DNA of 64,000 nucleotides from Tribonema minus. Lineage: Eukaryota > Sar > Xanthophyceae > Tribonematales > Tribonemataceae. A model generated the notes under the pieces. That model had not been told where the DNA came from. It saw nothing but the letters and a program-made list of their open reading frames with translations, and did not search any database. Shown here in pieces: positions 13,401 through 23,000 of this stretch (within the stretch, counting starts at the first letter, position 1; the number at the start of each line of letters is the position of its first letter). The stretch lies in the NCBI GenBank assembly GCA_017506865.1, contig JAFCMP010000514.1, positions 310,001 to 374,000 of the forward strand, given 5' to 3'. Both the position numbers and the translations under genes were made by a program.

Positions 13401-16400
13401 CGTCAGATATTGTGAGCTGGCTGGTGGCCGCTAATAGGGTGATGGTGGCGCCTGACGCCGTGAGCGTCTCCACTTGAATTCTCACGCCAGCGGCGATGCT
13501 CAGCGTGCCACTTGAAGTTGTCATCGCCACGAGAGAGTACGGCCCGTCGGTCAGTGTCACTGTCCCGCCGTCCAACAGCAGCAGCGGGGCGCCATCGCTG
13601 ACTGTACTTGGCAGGTTTGATGTGGCCTCTGCGGTCCACTTTATGGTACCCGCGCCGGTCACTGCTGACAGCGTGTCAAAGTTGAAGTTGCCGCCTGCAA
13701 GGTCAAGCGCGCCTCCCGCGTTCACAGTTACTGTGGCGCCTGCGCCCACTGAACCCCCCCCTACCAGGCGCAGTGCGCCGGCCAGCGTCAGACCCGCGGC
13801 AGGCTGCAGGACAACCGGTACTTCAACTGTTGCATTGCTCGTTGAGGACGGTTGAAGTAGCGCGCCATGCACGTCGACGCTGCCCGCCGCTGCACCTGCA
13901 CCGCTGATAGTGCCGGCGGTCGTACCAATGTAAATTGCGGAGTTCGGTGCTATGCGGAGCACTGCTGCATCAAGGAGCGTCACATCCCCACCATCCCACA
14001 GCGCTCCGGCAGCGCCTGCAACTTCAAGTGTTAGCGCGGACAGTGTCGTCCCTGCCGACAGCGCCGCCGGTGCGCTGCTTGAAGTAACGGATACCACCAC
14101 ATTTGCGGGTGAAGAGACTCCTGTGCTCTGCCACTGAGCACCAGTTGAAGTCACTTCAGCAGCTGAAATAGCAACTGCCAAGGCACTATGTGCTGCATCA
14201 GACGGCGTCAGCCTCACCAGTGAGCCAGCGTGCAGAGTTACTGTCGAAGCGGTAAGGTTGGCAGTTGAAGTAGCCATTGTGCTCTTGAACTCCAACATGC
14301 CACCGTCCACAACTAACACAGCATCATACATATAGGAGCCGGCGGAGATGGCTCCATTTGCGTAACCTAAGTCTGACAGCGACAGCACGCCGCCACTGCC
14401 AATTTCAAGTGTTGACTCTCCACCAGACAGCACCCCGCCTGCCTCCACAGATACTGTCAAGTTCCGCAGCTCTAGCGCTGACGGCAGCGACAGCGTACCA
14501 TTGTTGGTGACTGCAAGGATGCCATTGCCATCGCCGGTGGGCGGGGATGTAACTGTAAAGGACAGGCCTGCGCCATCGATTGCGAGGCGTGCGCCGTTGC
14601 GAATATCTGCTGCTGCCACGGCGAGCGCTGCTGCACCTGCGGCCAGGCACGTGCCTGCACCGCCGCTCACCTGTGCCGAGGTAACAGTGCAGGGGGCAAG
14701 GTTGGTTACGGTCTGGCTCAATGTCTGCCGTGACCTCAACGTCCTCATTTATGGTGACCACAGCATGCATTTCAGAGCAGCGTTTGCAATGTATAGCAGC
14801 CGTATGCGGCCCAGGCAGGTGCTTGCTGTGCAGCTCGCCTGTGCCAAGACAGCGCCCAAAGGGGGCGAGGAATGCCAGTTGAACTTTGACTCACTTTTGT
14901 GCGTGAGATCCAGTACACTTGGACTACAGCATGCACTTCAAGATGACACATAATGGCAGCTGCATGCAGATCTTGTTCGTGAGAAGGGGACTAGGGCTGG
15001 GTTAAGGTCATACTTCATCGCTTTATGATGAGATGCATTTAGTTCCAAGTATGCACTACAGTAAAGCTAACTTCCTTTCCATGATTACAAAAAAAAAAAA
15101 GGGCACTCACGTCCAGTTCAGGCTGCAGCACTGCACAGAGCCCACGACCCGGTTGCAAACTGTTGTGCTTACTCACTGTGATGAAGGCATGTATACCTAC
15201 CCAATCAACACTGTATACATATCTGCCTGCCCGCCTCCTACCTACTTTGTTCACGGACCTGACCACCGCTGCCAACAACCCACATGCAAATGCGACTGAA
15301 TGTATCTACTGCTCCACACATACAATGCCTGGTTGAATCACTGTCCACCACAAGTCATCTTGCCAATAAGAGGATGCTTTCAAGTATTCGATGACAACAA
15401 CAACTGCAACAACGACTTCAGCCATCTTGACAAAATGAGATGCTTCAAAGTACTCCATGAAAACAATCAAGTACAGCAACAACAAGCCAAGTGTCACCGC
15501 TCTGCACGCATGGCTTACACATGCCCACCTGGCCACCATTGTCAACGACCAAAATGCCATTGTTAACAGCCCCTGCTCCCGCATCTGCATCCATCCAGTA
15601 CACGGTGCCCGCTGCTGCGAGTACAGGCGTGTACTCTGCTGTACTGGTGACCTGGCTGCCGCCCTGCGCCGCGACAGTGCCCGTGAACCCTGCTGCTGTG
15701 GCCCCTTCCAGTCCACCACTGCAAGCACCATACGACCACATGTACATGCGGTATGCATTGGCACCATTAATTCGCGATATCAATGCAGTGAGGCACATGC
15801 AAGCATGTGTCGCAATTGTGCCGCAAGCCCCCTCCCCTCCCCTTTTTAGGCCCCTGGAGAGTATTTAAAGGTAATGCGGTAAATACAAAAACCAATGCGT
15901 TGTGATCTGGTGCCCTCGCCTGACGGAGGAGAGCACCGCTAATTCTTACCTTATTCCTAACCCTAACCCTACCCTAAGTACAGCACCTGCTGCAGCTGCC
16001 CTTGGCACTAAATTGAGGCAAGACGGCTTGTTTGACCAGCAGCAGCGGCTTCTATATGAGCAGGTCACAATGGCAACAGTAGCTTTGCTTGCAATAAGGT
16101 CTGCGGCAGGGGGTCTTTGCAAGAGCTGAGCATTGCGAGCGAGAAGTGGTGTCCACAAAAAAGAGCCATGCAGTGCTCAAATCGTGGTGGGCAAATGAGC
16201 AAAGCATCTGAAATGCTTCAAATGCATAGAGACAGCATCATCCATACTTCCATTGTACTTGATCTGTGTTCGCTCACAGAGCGGAACACCCTGCACTGTA
16301 CCTGCACGTGATGGCAACGCGCCCGCCACCGCCACCGCCGCCAACCAGCAACCCACCGCCAACTCCGCCAGCACCGCCATTGGTCGAAAGCGTCCCTGCT

Positions 16401-19400
16401 CCTGATAAAGTTGAGGTAACGTTGATGACAATGCTGCCTCCCGAGCCTCCGCCGCCGCCACCAACGCCGCCGCTTTTGCCATCCGCAGCTGCACCGTCAG
16501 TTGGAAAGCGCAGGATGGACGTCACATTGCACCTCTGGTATGTTTACATTACATTGACAGAGGATCATGTACAAGATTTCAGGGCAAATGTGCCGCTAGT
16601 GTGGCATGATGTTGACAGCAATGCTCAGGTCTGCAGACATTGCAAGCAACCCAGCTCCAGAGTTACCATTAAGCACCGCCATACAACTTGATGACGACGT
16701 ACTGAAATTGCTGAGGTTGAAACTTGAATGTTTTTTGCTCAAACAATCATGTCGTCCATTGATTCTATTAGCATCCCTGAATGCTGCTGCTTGCTCACTG
16801 TTGGCAACGTGACATTGCATCTGTTCACTGGTGTGTCCTCCAAGATTGTGTCACACAGCACAATAGTCACGCATCTTGCAGCAAACACACAGTCCCTACA
16901 GTTAAATAAGGCTGTGATGGCAGTAAGCAGCATGCAAATACATACCTACGCGCCCATCCAGCTGCAGGCTGTCCGCGCTCAGCACCAGCGCCCCGCCCCC
17001 TGCCCCCCCCTTCTCATACAGCGCAGTGCTGCCGCCGCCGCTGCCCACCACCAGCGCAGGACTCCTGAAATCATCGCCATGGCACAGTCCCACGGTATTC
17101 TGATCGTAGCCATTTCCACCCGAGCCCCCAAAACCGCCGCCCGAACCCCCCAGGGTCCCTCGTACCCCCGCCCCTGCGCCTGTTTCAGCGGGGTCGCCGC
17201 CGCCCGTCAGATCTAGTAGCGCGTCTCTCTCTACGGTGACGGCGCCAGCAACATCAAGTTGAAGTACGGACGCGCGCAGCACGGCCGCGTCGGCGAGCAC
17301 CACGGCGGCGGCACGAACTTCAAGCGTCGAGAGCTGAACCGTGGCGTTGCCTGTAACTGCCAGGGTCCCGTCCCCCAGATCGAGCACGCACGCGGGAGTT
17401 GCCGCATCACCCCCTTCAACAATGACCCCCAATGCGCCCCCTACTGAGAGCGTGAGATCGTCACCCGCGGCGCGCGCCGGAAATCCGTGACCTGCGCCGC
17501 CGGCGTAGGACACCGTGCCGGAGCCGGTGACGGCGGTGATGTCGAGCGCCGCGCCGCTGATGAGCACTGCTGCAGTGTCGCCGCTGCTAGAGGGCAGCTC
17601 TACGAGCGTGAGCGCGCCGCCCATGGTGATGCTCAGGCTGGCATCAGCGCTCAGCACCAGGCGCGCCCCCTGTGCCGCCGACAGCGGAACGTCCACTTCA
17701 AGGTCGGATCCGGCGAGCACGGTGATGGCGCCGCCGGGAGCGACGGTGATGACTCCGAGCTGAGTAGAGTCACGCGCCGAGTCGAGTCGTTCGCAGTGAG
17801 TCGAGGGGATGGGGTCGGCGCTCGAGTCTTGCAGCCCGCCAGCGCGTCCCATTTGAAGGGCGGAGCGGGAGCAGATTTGATTTCCCGGTTCAAAGTCGAA
17901 GCCTTGGCACAGAGGGTCGGACCAGCATGCCGAAGCGCAGTCTTCCACGCTGCCGCCCGTGGTGACGGAGGCGTAGGTGGTGTGCGTCGAGGCGAAGCCT
18001 GAATTGTTGAAGAGCTCTCGAGAGGGGGCGTCCAGCATGGCACTCAGCTGCGAGGGGCGGTGAAAACGGCAATAATTGGCCCGACATGAGTAAGCGATGT
18101 GTGTGCGGATGGCTGTGCACCGTGGCCACTGCGGTGCAGCAGCGAGGCGCACCGCCGCTGATGCTGGTAGATATCATGCAGGGCTGTCAAACAGTCGACA
18201 ATGATGAAACGATTGCTCTTCAATTATTTGTGTGGATATGCATGACGTGCATGCACTCAAGGCAGCACGTTCCTGTGTCTGTTTGGCTGACAGTGACCAG
18301 CCTCAGCTGGTGCTGCCATTACAGCACTGATGCGGTGAGGGGGTGCAGGCGCCTTTGACTAATTGGTGTCACGACGCAAGAAGGAGCAAAGTCTGAGCAC
18401 AATGAGCACCTGCATCGTTGACGTTTAGGTCAGGTTGCTCTGTGCTAGGGAGCTGGGCTTTGAGACAGTGAGAATGTGCTGTGGAGGGCTCAGAACTGCC
18501 TGCTGTACTCCTGCTGTCACTGCATGCTTGAGCCCCATGCACCACAACACAATAGAAACACGTAATGACATCACCAGCACCACCGGGCCACCGCTGACCA
18601 CGCCGCTCTTATACCAATCAGAGAATGACGAACCTGTCCTTCAAGAAATCAATGATGCAGAGTGGTCTGCACTTGCTGCAGTTTGTCACAGCAGATGCTT
18701 CGTACTACCTACCCACCTTGTAACTGTCGGTGGTGCCATCCGTCATGTTGCTGGACAGATGCCTCGGTGACACCGCGCCCACCGCCGACACCCTGTCAAA
18801 CACAGCCGGCAGCAGCGGCAAGCCATACAGCAGTGCCAGAGCATCGTAGGCGGGGTCGGATGGCGCCAGGGCGTACTCTAGTATCGCCTCCTGATTCAGC
18901 TTGGCGTTCGGGGTGCAGTTGAAGTAGTGCCAGGGACTGGCGGCCCGTAAAGCGCTGCTGCTGCCGCCTGCACTGCCGATGGATAGGGTGGCAGCTGAGC
19001 CGATGGAGATTGAAGCGGCGCCATGCAGCAGTAAATCGCCGCCGCTGGACCAGTCCGCAGAGCCTTCTAGGGCTAGGAGAACGTCTTGCAGAATCTTTTC
19101 GTCCATCGAGAGGACGTGCATGGCGGCACCGGCTTGTATGCGCAGCGCGCTGCCCGCATGTGTCGCCGACAGCGTCCCGCCAGAAAAGTTGAAAACACCC
19201 GTCACCGTGATACTGGCACTTGATGTCAGGTTCAAAGTGCCAGATGCAAGATTCAGGCCTGCAAGCGTGACATCCGCATTGAGCGCCACGGTGCCATTGA
19301 CCCCTGCATCGATCCACACGTGGTCGCCAGCTGAGGGTATCGCTGCTGGCTTCCAGTTGCTAGCATTACTCCAGTCGCCGGTGCCATACGTGGTGGTACT

Positions 19401-19475
19401 TGCGATCCATGCCAAATCCGCAGCAACTGCAGTCCGTGCTGCAGCGAGAGAGAGGATCGTGGTGGCCCAAATCAT
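1412..19475 (-). CDS. Giant secreted glycine-rich beta-helix-like repeat protein (3561 aa, 14 exons)
   Basis: Exons in gene order: 19475-18717, 18047-16946, 16488-16302, 15718-15529, 14724-11814, 11440-11165, 10509-10378, 9712-9333, 8744-8505, 7985-7870, 7339-6321, 5954-5638, 4753-3985, 3699-1412. All phases match and the sum is 10686 nt. Residues 1-19 are a signal peptide (cleavage near AVAA|DLAW), followed by a WSNASNW...D.VWID segment like the N-terminal motif of bacterial beta-helix adhesins. Apple/PAN-like Cys segments lie near 265-320 and 1290-1375. Six Gly-rich modules (about 540-690, 1630-1745, 1980-2115, 2360-2500, 2735-2870, 3100-3275) share GGAGGGA, GGGGGAGGSI and GGGGSGGRIA, joined by Ala/Thr/Ser/Val stretches of beta-helix character. 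The last 290 residues form a separate extracellular-type domain ending LTGSFG. No transmembrane segment was noticed. Role is inferred only: wall, sheath or adhesion protein. The protein family is not named with confidence. Confidence 0.8.
7349..7465. repeat. Long G-run tract (C-rich pyrimidine tract before exon 11 of the giant gene)
   Basis: On the plus strand this is a series of G runs, several longer than eight. Read on the minus strand it is an exceptionally long C-rich pyrimidine tract that leads directly into the AG at 7341-7340 before exon 11. Comparable tracts precede UBR1 exon 7 (about 57165-57215) and exon 5 (about 59047-59083). Confidence 0.75.
8401..8500. repeat. Degenerate telomere-like repeats, CCCTAA orientation (intron 9 of the giant gene)
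   Basis: Repeated variants of CCCTAA, CCCTAAT and CCTAACC fill the intron next to the 5' splice site of exon 9. The array is imperfect and short, so it is interstitial and not a chromosome end. Confidence 0.7.
8785..8960. repeat. Degenerate telomere-like repeats, TTAGGG orientation (intron 8 of the giant gene)
   Basis: Repeated TTAGGG variants (ttagggttag, tagggttagggg) lie on the other side of exon 9, in opposite orientation to the CCCTAA tract at 8401-8500. Exon 9 is thus framed by inverted telomere-like DNA. Confidence 0.7.
10993..11023. repeat. Short telomere-like repeat tract
   Basis: Two CCCTAACCCTA-type blocks lie in intron 6 of the giant gene. A similar short block (ccctaaccctaccctaa) lies at about 15958-15975 in intron 3. 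Confidence 0.55.
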
Positions 19476-19707
19476 CCGGATCCCTCGCTGGCGTATGGCT
19501 ATCTGGTTAAGGGTGCACGCAGCAAGCGAAGTGGCATCCTCGCTGATGTCAAGCAGCGCATTCTACTGCAGTACCTGACTGACAGAGTCTGCAGCTGCTG
19601 CTGTACAACTCACATTTTTCGGACTTGAACTTGTCCGTTGTTGAAGTGCGAACTGTGAAGTAGATCTGTTTTGAAGTTTTGGCCAAACAACGCCATTTCA
19701 GGATGCC

Positions 19708-19715
19708 TATATATA
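19708..19715. promoter_or_regulatory. Possible TATA element between the giant gene and the coiled-coil gene
   Basis: TATATATA lies about 235 bases upstream of the giant gene's ATG (minus strand) and about 330 bases upstream of the divergent coiled-coil gene's ATG. The palindromic motif gives no direction. It is suggestive only. Confidence 0.3.
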
Positions 19716-19927
19716 GCCATATCCACAAGTGAGTGATGGAGTATAGTCAGCGTCTGCTAGGCACGGCTGAGGGCGCACCAGCATTGGCGTTACTACTTAT
19801 TCTCATTGAGGTCATCAAAAGTCAATCATGATAATTGTGCGGCGCAGCGGATTGGTAGGCCTACAATGAATGCAAAACTCAGTGCAAGCCCTTTGTCACA
19901 GGCTTTCAGACTCCTGGCGAGCACGGT

Positions 19928-19990
19928 GAACTTCAACTTCACCATAAAGTTGAAGTGTGAACTTCAACTTGGTGAATGAAGTTGAAGTGC
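19928..19990. repeat. Clustered ACTTCAA/TTGAAGT inverted words upstream of the coiled-coil gene
   Basis: Four blocks (cttcaacttca, aagttgaagtg, cttcaacttgg, aagttgaagtg) alternate in orientation within about 60 bases and can form short hairpins. The same heptamer occurs very often elsewhere in introns and spacers of the window. Confidence 0.6.
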
Positions 19991-20042
19991 ATTGGTTTTG
20001 TACGCATGCGAGCGTGATCTGCTAGGCTGCCCCTCCCGAATA

Positions 20043-23000
20043 ATGAGGGCGCGATCTTGTCAAAGCCCGGCGGCGCTGCACTTGCTGTTCTGCGCGACCG
20101 CAGCAGTCGTTGTCGCCTTCACACCGCCGGCTCCACTATTGACAGGAACAAGAAGCGCAGCCAGCATCAGCGCCAACAGCAAATTCGCAAGGGTGCCCCG
20201 CTTTCATTCACAATCTAGCCATAAGCAGGATGTTGCTGATGCAGCGCCAGCACCAGCGGTTCAGGCTCCATCAGTGATGTGGCAACCGCAGCGTGCCCTT
20301 GATGACGGTGTCAACGGCGTCGGTGGCGCCAATGGCGACCAGCAGAGCATTGCAGAGGCGCAGGAGACGGCTCAGCTGTACATTAACAGATGCCTGCTGC
20401 TGCAAGCAAAGCTGGTGGAGCTGCGGGAGGAGAACCAGAGTGTTCGGCGGAAGGTGGAGCAGCTGAGCGACGAGCTGCAGCGAAGGCCCAGTCCTGCTGA
20501 GGAGGTGAGGTTTCCGTAAAAAGTGATGTTTAAAGTTTGAATCTTGCTTGCACTGCTCAAATTGTGCCATCAAGAGCTGCCCGATGCGTGTGCATTTGAC
20601 AACAGTCGACAGATGTGATTTCAGATTGAACTACCGTCTCATCGATAATCAAGGCCACTGGACGCTTTATTATTAGTTTTTATCACAGCAACCCTTTCTT
20701 GAGCCGCACTAAAGTACGTTCACCCCCCCCATTTTTCCACGCTGCAGTCGCTTCGCCGCGCCAGCTGTAGCGTTAGCGCGAGGCTTTCAGGTGCTGCTAG
20801 CAGCTCAATTGGAGCCTCAGAATCGCTGATCATGAGCAGCAGCAAGCAGCAGTAACTGCATAGCAGCCATCTTGGCTTTATCAGAGCCTGGCGGGGCTTG
20901 CGGGTGCTCCGCTCTTCTCCAAAGCAGGCCAACTTCAAGCGTGACCCTGAAAAAGTCGGTGACGGTATATCTTCCGGCTGCCGTGGTGCTGGGAGCACTC
21001 ACACAACAGCGAAGTGCAGACCACTCAATCTTAATGCTGGATGTTAAATGCGTCCACCTATTTACTTGCACCATATAATCCACGTCCACCCCCCCTTTTT
21101 ACGCTTGGTAAAATAAAATGTCCAGTGGCCTTGATTATCGATGAGACGGTAGCCTGGTGCTGTCGAAGTCGCGACAGTAAGCGCGTGATTACTGTCTGAG
21201 CTGTAGGCGTAACTAAATTTGGTTGGGATGTGCACGCGGTCCTTGTTTTACGGTTGTGCAGCTTTATCACCTGCAACAGACATGCAGCGGCTGGTGAACG
21301 CAGACCTGGCAGACACAATGGCAACATTGTTGCAGTCGTGCAGTGACAGGATGAAGCACTCTTGACAGGGGGCGCAGACAATCACTGATGCTCAGAAACA
21401 CCCCTTGTAATTTGTTCGGAAAGTTGTCAAGTTGCACGGACTTGTGTTGTAATGTGGACGTCCAAACACCGGCGGCAACGACAGCCGTCAGAGCAACCAC
21501 GTCAGCTTGCCGCTCCGCGCCCCGCCTGTCGACAGCCGCACTGCAGCAGCTGTGAACCCATGGACGAGCAGATTTGTCAGTGCTTGCTGCTGCTGAGCAC
21601 ATTGACAACCTTCAACAGCACCCTGCCTGAGTGACTCATTCGCATATGCTTCTGTGCATCACCATAGGAAGAAGTGGGCGCGTTACGGCAGCAGTGCTCA
21701 GAGTTGAAGTCAGCGCTCAGCGCGTCGCGCGCCGAGGTGGAGGACCTCAGCCGCTACAACGAGGCCCTGCGCAAGCGCTACACGGATCAGGTATGTACGG
21801 TTAGGGTTTGCAGGTATCGAACAAGTATGTTTGGGTCAGTGCTGGTGCCAGGGTGTGTCAGTTTCGTACAGATAATTGTTTGAGTGACTGGCAAGCATGC
21901 ACTCAGATGTCATGAATGATCGGAGTATGCATTCGAGATGAGGGCATCCACGTGTCCAGCGGGGGCAGGATGTCAACTTTGAGCATGCGAGAGAGATTAC
22001 AGTAGGGGTAGGGTGACAGAGCATGCTCTTGCTGGTGTGCTGAGCATCTGATTCAGCGCCTCTGAAGTGAGCCACGGCGCACGACATGTGTGTGACGTTG
22101 CTCAATGTATGTTGTCTGACTCATGGATGGTCGCGTAAATTGCATGCTACTTGATGTCGCAATCGGCGCACGTGGAGGATCTGCAGTCTTCTGCCCGCGT
22201 TAAGGCATCGCCACCACCGCTTGCCATGACGACTGCTGCATCATGCTTGTTCGGAGACCGAGATCATCATGTCTATTTCAATGTCAGCTTGTGTGCAAGT
22301 TGTAGTTGTCTACACCTACATGGTGCTCACTTTTACCCTGACAACTGCGAATGCAGATGGTGCGGCTGGAGGCAAACGTGGCAGACCTGGAGATAGAGCT
22401 GAGGGCGTTGGAGGCAGATCATGCAAGAGGGCGCAGGACATGGGCTGCTACTGAGCAGTCTCTCAAGGCAAGAGCATTGACAAAGAGTTGAGGTCGAAGT
22501 TATTGATGCTTTTTGTTGTTATCGTACGTAAAGTTTGGTCTTTGACTGAGCAATCTCTCAAGGTGACCGCTGTACGACTTCTTTGAAGTTTCGTTCGTGT
22601 CCAAGACATGTCCTCTGCTCATGTACTGCTGCACATCCGCAGAGTCGCAAGACTCGTCTTGTGTAGATAGAAACTCCTGTACACTTGTAAAGTTTGAGAG
22701 AACTTCTTCAAATTTGAAGTTGATGTCCTCCACCTCGAGTACTTCAGATGCACAGAGTCTCGATGTAGGAGGGGCTGTTGCGAGTCAGAATTAATTTTCA
22801 AAAAAAAAAGGGTCAGAATTAATCAAAATAAGTATGAGGACGATGGAGGCTGCGCGCTCCCGGTGATTGACATGCAGCAGCACCTGTCTGTGTCTGTGAT
22901 TATAGATTGGCTGTGTTGCAGTCACGGTACCCTTTGTTTCCTAGACTTGTGTTGAGCAGGATGGGTGGGGCTAGCATACAGTTGAGGCTTTCTCAACAAG

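Larger units (their letters stand above)
19476..20042. other. Shared divergent promoter region
   Basis: This 567-base gap separates the start codons of two divergent genes, so it must hold both promoters. It contains the TATATATA at 19708 and, at 19928-19990, a dense set of alternating ACTTCAA and TTGAAGT words that can pair with one another in several ways. No coding signal is seen. Confidence 0.55.

Noticed and set aside
15039-15278. An extra exon of the giant gene in intron 4
   Set aside because: Exons 4 and 5 join in phase (NGGQ then TLSQTV) without it, and the stretch lacks the protein's composition.
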